Assembly (NCBI GenBank): GCA_017455525.1
Contig: JAFTAP010000102.1
Location: 79,388-143,387, forward strand
Direction of reading: 5' to 3'
Length of the DNA: 64,000 nt
Origin: Lachnospiraceae bacterium
GTDB taxonomy: Bacteria; Bacillota; Clostridia; Lachnospirales; Lachnospiraceae
In this document: one piece after another, positions 53,006-60,967 of the stretch
Numbering within the stretch: position 1 is the first letter of the stretch
How the letters are laid out: the number at the start of each line of letters is the position of its first letter
Notes under the pieces: model-generated
What the model saw: only the letters and a program-made list of their open reading frames with translations
The model's database searches: none
What the model was told of the DNA's origin: nothing
Translations under genes and position numbers: made by a program

Positions 53006-53035
53006 ACTATAGAATAAAACATGCGCCCATGTCAA
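53006..53035 (-). promoter_or_regulatory. murA promoter with inverted repeat over the start site
   Basis: On the minus strand TTGACA (53030-53035) and TATAGT (53006-53011) are 18 bases apart. TATTCTAGTG (52991-53000) and CACTATAGAATA (53005-53016) form an imperfect inverted repeat over the -10 and start site, a plausible regulator site. Confidence 0.55.
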
Positions 53036-53068
53036 AATCAAACCTGCAACTTTATCCTTTACCTCATA

Positions 53069-53890
53069 TTAAAGGAATCCGAACGCGATAGCCACAAGTA
53101 CCGCAACACCTATAAAATTCACTATGCCCAGTATCATCGTAACCGTAATCTTGGATTTAAGTCCGGACGTACGATTAAGAAGCTCCTCTTTAGTCTCAGC
53201 AAGAGCCGCCTCAAGCTCATTTATCTTCTCAAGCTGTGATAGCGAACCAAGTGTCTGCGCTACATCCTCTGCAGTCTTTGCGCTGCTTGCGGTGACAGCC
53301 TTAGTAACTCTGCTGGCATTCTCCTCGACTATCGCCTGCACATTCTTGTACAGCTTGACATCTTCCTTATGTATGGCATCCGCTGACTTCGCCGCCACAT
53401 CGTTAGCATTCTGCTCAAGCATCTGCGCAAGATATGCTTTCGTCATGCCGTCTTCCCTGGGTCCGTCCTGCATCTGCTGGGGTCTTGCTCCACCTGCCTT
53501 TACATCCGCCTTTATCTCTTGCAGCTCCTGAAGCACCTTAGATGCGCTTTCATCTATCTTCTGTCCCTGCGCCTTAAATCCCTCGCTGACATTTCTATGT
53601 ACTGCATCAAGCGTCTCACCCTGCCCATCTGATATCTTCTTCTGTGCGGAAATAACAGCGCGTCCGAGCTCCTCTAAATCTTTCCTTCCGATCGAAGGCA
53701 CTGCTTCCTGCCTGGGTTGTGGCTGTCTGCCGTATCCTCCGCCATATCCATAATCATCCGGCTCCCTATAATCCATCCTGCCTCTTGGAGCGGAATATCT
53801 ATTATCCCTTTCGTCCATGGGCATCTCGTCATCATATCTGCGGCCCTGCCCGTCCATCCTGTCTACCAGCCTGTCCATGAAGTTGTCCAT
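53069..53890 (-). CDS. Tail-anchored coiled-coil protein of unknown function
   Basis: The 273-residue product is very hydrophilic. Residues 1-70 are low-complexity (Asp/Arg/Gly/Tyr-rich), and about 75-225 form a long helical, coiled-coil-like region with Ala/Glu/Lys repeats. Residues 248-272 (VTMILGIVNFIGVAVLVAIAFGF) are a single C-terminal helix. There is no signal peptide, so it should be a cytoplasmic protein anchored by its tail. I do not recognise a family; similarity to divisome or morphology scaffolds is only by general shape. GGGAGG precedes the ATG by eleven bases and it has its own promoter. Confidence 0.75.
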   Translation of the reverse strand: MDNFMDRLVDRMDGQGRRYDDEMPMDERDNRYSAPRGRMDYREPDDYGYGGGYGRQPQPRQEAVPSIGRKDLEELGRAVISAQKKISDGQGETLDAVHRNVSEGFKAQGQKIDESASKVLQELQEIKADVKAGGARPQQMQDGPREDGMTKAYLAQMLEQNANDVAAKSADAIHKEDVKLYKNVQAIVEENASRVTKAVTASSAKTAEDVAQTLGSLSQLEKINELEAALAETKEELLNRTSGLKSKITVTMILGIVNFIGVAVLVAIAFGFL

Positions 53891-53963
53891 AAAATAAATG
53901 CCTCCCTAATTAAATCAACGGCAAAACTGCGACAAACCTTATTTATCGCAACACTAACTGTGT

Positions 53964-53992
53964 ATTGTATCACTATCGGATAGCTTTTACAA
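53964..53992 (-). promoter_or_regulatory. Promoter for the tail-anchored protein gene
   Basis: On the minus strand TTGTAA (53987-53992) and TACAAT (53964-53969) are 17 bases apart. The predicted leader is about 65 bases. Confidence 0.5.
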
Positions 53993-54024
53993 CATCTAGT
54001 AAATATGCTTGTTCAGCTACTTAT

Positions 54025-55839
54025 TCAGCTCTCTACAAACATAGGAATCAGCATATTCTCCGCCATTTCCTCTTCGGACAAGGGGGGATCCATGTATTCT
54101 AAGGGTTTGGATTCCATCTGACCGTCTTTTCTCATGTAGGACACCTGCCTCGGCCATGCTGTCAGCCCTATCGGCGTATGAACCTCGCATATGACCGGAC
54201 CGTCGTAGCTTAGTACGCTGTCAACCTTATCGGACAGTTCGCTGTTCGTATGTATCTGCTCCGTGTGAAGACCGTATGCAGCAGCAACCCTGCCTATATC
54301 AGGCAGAGTAAGCTCCGATGCTTCATCACAGGCTACGAAGTGACTATTGAAACGGCTGGTCTGGGTAGCCTTTATCGCGCCGTAGCCCTTATTGCAGAGC
54401 ACGAATATCTTGATAGGGAGATTGAGCCTGCGTATCGTCTCAAGCTCCTGGATGTTCATGACAAAACCGCCGTCGCCATTCACGCCGACAGTACGTTTCC
54501 TGCCACTTGCAAGGCAGGCTCCTATGCTCGACGGAAGTCCGTATCCCATAGACGCAAGTCCCTTCGTGCAGAATGCCCGCTGCCCCTTTTTCACCTTGAA
54601 GGCCTGCATGGAAATGTCTATGCAGCTTCCGGAGCTTCCGGATACATATATGTCGTCTCCCGTCATATTATCTGATATGGTCTCTAAAAGAAGATATGTA
54701 TCTACGGTGCCGTCCTCTGTCTTGGACATCGACTCCTGCCTGTGCTCCTCTGACACCAGAGGATACCGGCTCTTTACTCTGTTTGCGTATGAGAACCATT
54801 CACTTCGGTCTTTATTCTCTATCTTGTTCTTATTCTTGAGGATAAGCTCTATGAATTCCTTTGCATCGGCACAAATGGGAAGCGTTGGCCTCACGTTTAT
54901 CTTATGAAGCTCCGCAGGGTCTATATCTACCATTATCCTCTCTGCACCTCTTGCGAAGCCGTCGAAATTAAAGCCGGTCTGAAGAAAATTAAGCCTTGCC
55001 CCGATACTTAAGAAGAGGTCGGAGTTCTGCTGTATCAGGTTGGCATACCTGTGTCCTATGCCGCCGGGACGGCCGTAGTAAAGAGGGTGCGCCTCTTCTA
55101 TAAGGTCTATGCCGTTCCATGTCGTAAGCACCGGTATATTAAGGATATCTAAAAGCTCATGCAGCACGTCTATGCCGTCTGCAAGCCTTATGCCGCCGCC
55201 CGCAAGCAGCACGGGTCTCTCGGAACCATTTATTCTCTCTATCACTTTCAGGGCTATCGGCTCCAGATCCCTTGATGGCATATCAAGCGGCGTGAATCCC
55301 GGTATATTATCCTCATCCACCATGTACGCCTGCACATCAAGCGGGATATCAAGCCATACCGGGCCTTTTCTGCCATGAGTCGCCTCATATATAGCCCGCT
55401 CCATATGATACCGTATCATGTTCGGATCATCGACTAAGGCTGCATACTTCGTGATAGGCTTCACGCAGGATATGATGTCAAGCTCCTGCATGCCTTGCTG
55501 CCTCACTCCCTGATCCCGTATCATATCGAGGCGCTTAACCTGACCGGATATGACTATCACGGGAGTGGATTCAATATATGCTCCGGCTATGCCTGTCATG
55601 GCGTTGGTTCCGCCGGGACCCGTCGTCACCATCAGAAGTCCGGCATCACCGTTCACTCTTGCGTAGGCTTCGGCTGCTATCGCCGCTCCCTGCTCATTCT
55701 GGGTGCATATAAATTTTATTTTACCGCTCTTGCCGAGAGAGTCATTAAGATGCATCGCTCCGCCTCCCGGAAGCATGAACATGTGCTTCGTTCCGGTCTC
55801 TTCGAGCCTCTTTATCACATAGTCTGATACTTTTATCAT
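54025..55839 (-). CDS. ThDP-dependent acetolactate-synthase-like enzyme, YerE-like candidate
   Basis: The 604-residue product has the three-domain layout of acetohydroxyacid synthase/pyruvate oxidase relatives: FMLPGGGAMHLND, the catalytic Glu49 block QNEQGAAIAAEAYAR, a central domain, and the ThDP/Mg motif NGDGGFVMNIQELET...NKGYGAI. It does not sit with amino-acid genes but directly after an E1-type sugar dehydratase, overlapping it by ATGA. In Yersinia, YerE (same family) adds a two-carbon unit from pyruvate to CDP-3,6-dideoxy-4-keto-glucose on the way to yersiniose. That is the best guess here. A catabolic acetolactate synthase or another ketoacid enzyme are alternatives. Confidence 0.8.
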   Translation of the reverse strand: MIKVSDYVIKRLEETGTKHMFMLPGGGAMHLNDSLGKSGKIKFICTQNEQGAAIAAEAYARVNGDAGLLMVTTGPGGTNAMTGIAGAYIESTPVIVISGQVKRLDMIRDQGVRQQGMQELDIISCVKPITKYAALVDDPNMIRYHMERAIYEATHGRKGPVWLDIPLDVQAYMVDEDNIPGFTPLDMPSRDLEPIALKVIERINGSERPVLLAGGGIRLADGIDVLHELLDILNIPVLTTWNGIDLIEEAHPLYYGRPGGIGHRYANLIQQNSDLFLSIGARLNFLQTGFNFDGFARGAERIMVDIDPAELHKINVRPTLPICADAKEFIELILKNKNKIENKDRSEWFSYANRVKSRYPLVSEEHRQESMSKTEDGTVDTYLLLETISDNMTGDDIYVSGSSGSCIDISMQAFKVKKGQRAFCTKGLASMGYGLPSSIGACLASGRKRTVGVNGDGGFVMNIQELETIRRLNLPIKIFVLCNKGYGAIKATQTSRFNSHFVACDEASELTLPDIGRVAAAYGLHTEQIHTNSELSDKVDSVLSYDGPVICEVHTPIGLTAWPRQVSYMRKDGQMESKPLEYMDPPLSEEEMAENMLIPMFVES

Positions 55840-57179
55840 CTTACCGCCTCTACGATTATCTCACTCATATAATCCAGCATCCTGTCTGTCATGCCGGGAT
55901 ATACTCCCACCCAGAAGCTGTTATCCATGATATATTCCGTCACTTCGAGATTTCCTGCTACACGGTAGGCATCAGTCCCTCTTATATCATCAAAGCACGG
56001 ATGCTTTATTATATTGCCCGAGAAAAGAAGTCTCGTCTGTATATTATGCCCCTCTATATATCTCGTCACTTCATTCCTGGTATGTCCACTCTCCGGCTTC
56101 AGCGATATAAGAAAGCCGAACCATGAGGGATCGGAGTTCTCACAAGGCTCAGGAAAGATAAGGCTGTCCATCGCCTCAGATTTCTCAAGCCTGTCATGCA
56201 GATATTTCCAGTTATGCTTCCTGCGCTCTATGAACGACGGGAATTTCTTTAACTGTTCCACGCCTATGGCCGCCTGTAAGTCCGTAACCTTAAGGTTATA
56301 GCCCAAGTGACTGTATGTGTATTTGTGATCATATCCCTGCGGCAGCTCGCCATGCTGTCCGTCAAACCTGTGACCGCAGAGTCCGTCAACACCCGAAGGA
56401 CAGATACAATCCCTGCCCCAGTCTCTGAAAGACAGTATGAGCCTATGCAGCACGGGATCATCCGTATATACGCAGCCGCCCTCACCCATGATCATGTGAT
56501 GAGGCGGATAGAAGCTCGAAGTGCCTATGTCACCCCAGGTTCCGGTATATTTTGTTTCTCCGTCAATAGTGTATTTCGTGCCTAGCGCATCGCAATTATC
56601 CTCTATGAGCCATAAATCATGTCTGTCACAGAAATCCTTCACGGCTTTTAAGTCAAAGGGATTGCCAAGGGTATGCGCTATCATCACCGCCTTGGTCTTA
56701 TCAGAATACGCATCCTCAAGCTTAGATACATCTATATTATATTGCGGTACAGTCATATCAACGAAGACCGGAACCGCCCCATATTGAAGTATAGGTGATA
56801 TGGTCGTAGGGAATCCGCAAGCTACCGTTATAACCTCATCACCTCTTTTTATCCGTCTGTCACCCAGCTCAGAGGCTGTAAGCGCCATGAACGCTATAAG
56901 GTTCGCACTGGAGCCTGAGTTTACGAGGTGAGCGTATTTTACGCCAATCCATGCTGCGAACTCTCTCTCGAACTGCTCGGAGAAACGTCCTGTCGTCAGC
57001 CAGAAATCAAGCATAGCGTCCGTAAGGCTTGTCATTTCCTTTTCATCATATACTCTGGACGCATAGCTTATCCTGTCGCCGGGCTTGAATTTCTCTTTTG
57101 ATTCCACCGGCTCCTTATATTTACGGTAGTATTCAGCCACCAGATCTTTTATCTGTTGTCTTGCTTCCTGTTCGCTCAT
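55836..57179 (-). CDS. rfbH: CDP-4-keto-6-deoxyglucose 3-dehydratase (E1/RfbH type)
   Basis: The 447-residue aminotransferase-fold protein has the two marks of E1. His replaces the PLP-binding Lys in SFYPPHHMIMGEGG (His227-His228). A [2Fe-2S] Cys set is present: Cys196, then Cys258-x-Cys260-x7-Cys268. Length is as for RfbH/AscC. It removes the C3 hydroxyl from CDP-4-keto-6-deoxyglucose with help from an E3 reductase, which is not in this window; neither are the CDP-glucose synthesis genes. It is the gene before the ThDP enzyme and follows a 48-residue small gene by seven bases. Confidence 0.92.
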   Translation of the reverse strand: MSEQEARQQIKDLVAEYYRKYKEPVESKEKFKPGDRISYASRVYDEKEMTSLTDAMLDFWLTTGRFSEQFEREFAAWIGVKYAHLVNSGSSANLIAFMALTASELGDRRIKRGDEVITVACGFPTTISPILQYGAVPVFVDMTVPQYNIDVSKLEDAYSDKTKAVMIAHTLGNPFDLKAVKDFCDRHDLWLIEDNCDALGTKYTIDGETKYTGTWGDIGTSSFYPPHHMIMGEGGCVYTDDPVLHRLILSFRDWGRDCICPSGVDGLCGHRFDGQHGELPQGYDHKYTYSHLGYNLKVTDLQAAIGVEQLKKFPSFIERRKHNWKYLHDRLEKSEAMDSLIFPEPCENSDPSWFGFLISLKPESGHTRNEVTRYIEGHNIQTRLLFSGNIIKHPCFDDIRGTDAYRVAGNLEVTEYIMDNSFWVGVYPGMTDRMLDYMSEIIVEAVR

Positions 57180-57186
57180 ATATCTA

Positions 57187-57333
57187 TCAGTTTATACCAT
57201 CCTCTACCTTTACCTGATATATCTCAAGAAGTTCTTGCAGTTCTTTATTATCGGGCGTTTCTTTTAATGCTCTCTTAATTTTATCTATTGTCAGCCTTAT
57301 TATTCCCTGAAATTGCCTGCTGGTCATTCCCAT
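57187..57333 (-). CDS. Small protein of 48 residues with strong ribosome site
   Basis: ATG 57333 is preceded by AAGGAGG at ideal spacing; an in-frame ATG at 57369 would add 12 residues. The product starts MGMTSRQFQGIIR and is charged, helix-prone and without a membrane segment. Its stop is seven bases before the rfbH start, which has no good site of its own, so translational coupling is likely. I know no function. The strong site and placement support a real gene. Confidence 0.65.
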   Translation of the reverse strand: MGMTSRQFQGIIRLTIDKIKRALKETPDNKELQELLEIYQVKVEDGIN

Positions 57334-57374
57334 AATTGTTACCTCCTTATTCTTTGTTTTCTTCATTATACATC

Positions 57375-58394
57375 TTATTCATTAAATCTGATATTTAAAT
57401 CCACATCTCCCCTGATTCCTGCCATTCTTCCCTTGCTGGAAAACTGCCATATGCTGAAGTCATAAGGAAAGTAGGGTATGTAGTCGTCCTCCGCAACATA
57501 GTCCGCAAACCACTTATCTATATCCTCAAGCATCGACATATCAAGCATCAGCATGAAGGTCTTGCCGTTGCCATAGATTATCGTGTCATGCCCTAATTGC
57601 TTCATCTCGTCTGCAAAGGCAAGGACATTCCTCGTATATTCCTCGGCGGAGAGCTTCTTCGTCCGGGGCTCCGACTCATAGCTTTCTATCTTCTCTACAT
57701 CGAGCGCAACCGGCAGGTCTATATTATTGTCAGAGACGACATCCATGACGAAATGCGCCTCTTCCCTTGCTTCCTCCTCTGTGACAGCCTGAGTCACGAA
57801 ATAAACGCCCACCTCGGCTCCTGTCTCTCTTGCGCCTATGAGGTTTGCCGAGACCTGCGTGTCTGCGACCAGCTTTCCCGATTCATAGCCTCTGATGCCT
57901 GCTCTTATATAAATAAAGTCCGGCTTATCAGTCGCTTCGGCCATAGTCTCCCAGTCTATCACGTCATTATGCTGGGATATGTCTATGCCATAGCTTACAT
58001 CCGCTGTCTCGTCATCATAGGTTATGATCCCGTTTCCCGACAGGGCTATCTTGCTACTGTCATATCTGCACGGACGGAGTGCGGGATCTATGTCCTTGAA
58101 ATAAAACCGTCCCTCGTCCGCCAGTACGAACTGGTTAGAAAACAGCGCTTTGAGCGTTGCAATAAAGCTTTTTCCCTGCTCGGCATAGCTTCGTATCGTG
58201 GCAAGAGTTTCTGTATCTCCTGATGCTCCATTAATGACCATTCCCTCTGCGCCCGAAATATTCGCAGAGACTATTTCAGGAACAGCCGAGCGCGCCTGAT
58301 TCAAGGACACCTGCAGCTTTTCATTTGCCTGCGCGAGCCTTGCGGTTTCCCTTTGATACTGCAATGCCCTTACTCCGAGTATTATGCACAGCAT
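57375..58394 (-). CDS. GH25 muramidase-like surface protein
   Basis: The catalytic domain (from about residue 135) is a GH25 lysozyme fold: YGIDISQHNDVIDWE, FIYIRAGIRGYE, DLPVALDVE with the Asp-x-Glu pair, and FSIWQFSSKGRMAGI...VDLN. It should cut peptidoglycan glycan strands. The first ATG (58394) falls in the middle of a hydrophobic helix. The frame is open further to 58478 and encodes KKAKKIYRLIQGLAIIDVLL, a proper positively charged anchor. No ATG, GTG or TTG exists there; ATC at 58463 after AAGGAAGAG is a candidate start one base after the glgP stop. The conventional ATG is given here; the true protein is probably longer by 23 residues. Confidence 0.85.
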   Translation of the reverse strand: MLCIILGVRALQYQRETARLAQANEKLQVSLNQARSAVPEIVSANISGAEGMVINGASGDTETLATIRSYAEQGKSFIATLKALFSNQFVLADEGRFYFKDIDPALRPCRYDSSKIALSGNGIITYDDETADVSYGIDISQHNDVIDWETMAEATDKPDFIYIRAGIRGYESGKLVADTQVSANLIGARETGAEVGVYFVTQAVTEEEAREEAHFVMDVVSDNNIDLPVALDVEKIESYESEPRTKKLSAEEYTRNVLAFADEMKQLGHDTIIYGNGKTFMLMLDMSMLEDIDKWFADYVAEDDYIPYFPYDFSIWQFSSKGRMAGIRGDVDLNIRFNE

Positions 58395-58464
58395 CAGCAG
58401 GAGTACGTCTATTATCGCAAGTCCCTGTATTAATCTGTATATTTTCTTCGCTTTTTTACTGATA

Positions 58465-60936
58465 TTACTTTCTCTTCCTTAAATTAATTTTATCGAGGTG
58501 CCACAGCTCGTCCACGTACTCCTGTATCGTGCGGTCGGATGAGAACTTGCCGGAGGCTGCGATATTGAGAATCGCCTTCTTCGCCCACTCCTTCTCGTTC
58601 TTATAGCACTCCTCGACCTTCTCCTGTGCCTCGGCGTAGCTCCTGAAGTCCTTCAGTATGAAGTAGGTGTCTGCCTTGGACGTGGACTGGGTGTTAAGCA
58701 GGGAGTTGTAAATATCCCTGAAAAGCTCCGGGTCGTCCTTTGCGTAGAAGCCGTTTATAAGCTGCATGAGCACGTCTCTTATGTCCTGGTCGCTGTTAAA
58801 GATAGCCATAGGATCATAGCCGCCGTTATTCTCATAATTTATGACTTCATCCGAGGACATGCCGAAGATGAACATATTCTCCTCTCCGACTTCCTCCGCC
58901 ATCTCGACGTTTGCTCCGTCCATAGTGCCTATGGTCAGCGCGCCGTTAAGCATGAACTTCATGTTGCCGGTTCCGGACGCTTCCTTTGATGCTGTAGATA
59001 TCTGCTCGGACACGTCCGCCGCGGCAAAGATCATCTCGGCGTTGGATACCCTGTAGTCTTCGATGAATACGACCTTTATCTTGCCGTTTATCGAAGCGTC
59101 GTTATTAACTACGTCCGCTACGCTGTTTATCAGCTTTATCGTGAGCTTCGCTATCTTATAGCCCGCTGCCGCCTTTGCTCCGAATATGAAGGTTCTCGGC
59201 GTGAACTCCATAGTGGGGTTCGCCTTTATTTTATTATAAAGATGCATGACATGCAGGATATTTAAGAGCTGCCTCTTATACTCATGAAGCCTCTTTACCT
59301 GCACGTCGAATATGGACCTCGGATCGACCTCGACGCCGTTGTGCTCAAGGATATACTTCGCAAGGCGCTCCTTATTTTTATATTTAATGTTCATGAATTC
59401 CTTCTGCGCCTTCTTGTCCTCGGCGTAGATCTCCATGCCCTTTATCGTGGAGAGGTCGGTTATCCAGTCAGGACCTATATGATCCGTGACCCAGTCCGCA
59501 AGGAGAGGGTTGCCGTGCAATAAGAATCTTCTCTGGGTGATGCCGTTAGTCTTGTTATTGAACTTCTCCGGGAACATATCGTAGAAGTCCTTAAGCTCCT
59601 GCTTCTTGAGTATCTCGGTATGAAGCCTCGCGACGCCGTTTACGGAGAAGCCTGCGCAGATAGCAAGGTTAGCCATGCGCACCTGTCCGTCATAGACGAT
59701 CGCCATCTTCCTTATCTTCTCCTGATCGCCGGGATACTTCTCGGTGATGTGCAGGCAGAAGCGGCGGTTTATCTCCTCGACTATCTGATATATCCTCGGA
59801 AGCAGCCTTGAGAAAAGCTCTAAGGGCCACTTCTCCAACGCCTCGCTCATTATCGTGTGATTTGTGTATGCGCAGGTCTTTGTCGTCACGTTCCACGCCT
59901 CATCCCAGGTAAGTCCCTGCTCGTCCATGAGTATCCTCATAAGCTCTGGAACTGCCACGGTCGGGTGAGTGTCGTTAAGCTGGAAGGTGTTCTTCTCGCC
60001 GAATTTCCTTATATCGTCGTGCTTCCTCATATACTTCGCAACGGCTTCCTGCACCGATGCGGAAATAAAGAAGTACTGCTGCTTAAGCCTCAGCTCTTTG
60101 CCGGCGTAGTGATTATCATTAGGATAGAGCACATCCACTAGGTTCCTCGCAAGGTTGTCCTGCTCCACAGCCTTGTGATAATCACCCTTATCAAAGGAAT
60201 CAAGCTCGAAGCACTCTACAGGCTCCGCATCCCATATACGCAGGGTATTGACTATGCCGTTGCCATAGCCGACTATAGGCATATCATAGGGTATTGCGTT
60301 TACCGACTGATAGCCCTCCTGTATGAATTTATTCCTTCCCTTATCGTCGGTCTCAACTCTTACATACCCGCCGAACTTTACTTCCTTCTTATATTCGGGA
60401 CGGCGAAGCTCGAAGGGATTGCCGTCTCTCAGCCAGTCATCGGGAGCCTCTATCTGATACCCGTCCCTGATCTTCTGCTTGAACATACCGTATCTGTATC
60501 TGATGCCGCAGCCATAAGCGGGATATCCGAGAGTTGCCAGCGAATCAAGGAAGCAGGCCGCAAGCCTTCCGAGGCCTCCGTTTCCAAGCGCCGCATCGGG
60601 CTCCTGATCCTCTACCGCATCAAGATCCACATCAAGCTCCTTAAGGGCTTTCTTTACTTCTTTATATTCGCAGAGATTTATAAGGTTATTGCCAAGTGCG
60701 CGTCCCATCAGGAACTCCATCGACATATAGTAAACGGTCTTCGGATCCTGCGCATCCATCGCCTTCTGAGTCTTCATCCAGTTGTCGATGATCGTGTCCT
60801 TCACGGCGTAGCAGACTGCCTGATAGACCTGCTGCGGGCTCGCTTCCTGCAGGGTCTTGCGATAAAGCGTCTTGACCTGCTCCTTAACCTCTTTCTTGAA
60901 TGCTTCCTTGTCGAATGTAGTGTTTGTAGCTAGCAT
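58465..60936 (-). CDS. glgP: Glycogen/maltodextrin phosphorylase
   Basis: The 823-residue enzyme releases glucose-1-phosphate from alpha-1,4-glucans. Landmarks are DAALGNGGLGRLAACFLDS, GYGIRYRYGMF, the QLNDTHPT segment and EASGTGNMKFMLNGALTIGTMDGAN with the PLP-binding Lys. Size is typical of bacterial GT35 enzymes. AAGGAGA sits just before the ATG. It follows ileS by 31 bases and may share its transcript. Its stop lies one base before the possible start of the GH25 gene. Confidence 0.97.
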   Translation of the reverse strand: MLATNTTFDKEAFKKEVKEQVKTLYRKTLQEASPQQVYQAVCYAVKDTIIDNWMKTQKAMDAQDPKTVYYMSMEFLMGRALGNNLINLCEYKEVKKALKELDVDLDAVEDQEPDAALGNGGLGRLAACFLDSLATLGYPAYGCGIRYRYGMFKQKIRDGYQIEAPDDWLRDGNPFELRRPEYKKEVKFGGYVRVETDDKGRNKFIQEGYQSVNAIPYDMPIVGYGNGIVNTLRIWDAEPVECFELDSFDKGDYHKAVEQDNLARNLVDVLYPNDNHYAGKELRLKQQYFFISASVQEAVAKYMRKHDDIRKFGEKNTFQLNDTHPTVAVPELMRILMDEQGLTWDEAWNVTTKTCAYTNHTIMSEALEKWPLELFSRLLPRIYQIVEEINRRFCLHITEKYPGDQEKIRKMAIVYDGQVRMANLAICAGFSVNGVARLHTEILKKQELKDFYDMFPEKFNNKTNGITQRRFLLHGNPLLADWVTDHIGPDWITDLSTIKGMEIYAEDKKAQKEFMNIKYKNKERLAKYILEHNGVEVDPRSIFDVQVKRLHEYKRQLLNILHVMHLYNKIKANPTMEFTPRTFIFGAKAAAGYKIAKLTIKLINSVADVVNNDASINGKIKVVFIEDYRVSNAEMIFAAADVSEQISTASKEASGTGNMKFMLNGALTIGTMDGANVEMAEEVGEENMFIFGMSSDEVINYENNGGYDPMAIFNSDQDIRDVLMQLINGFYAKDDPELFRDIYNSLLNTQSTSKADTYFILKDFRSYAEAQEKVEECYKNEKEWAKKAILNIAASGKFSSDRTIQEYVDELWHLDKINLRKRK

Positions 60937-60967
60937 AGTCTCTCCTTATATGTTGTGTTTTTGTTAA

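Noticed and set aside
57597-58223. 208-codon plus-strand frame opposite the GH25 gene
   Set aside because: Shadow of the GH25 coding strand; no recognisable domain or ribosome site.
60175-60933. 252-codon plus-strand frame opposite glgP
   Set aside because: It lies fully antisense to a well-supported phosphorylase, has no family motifs and its composition is that of the complementary strand.
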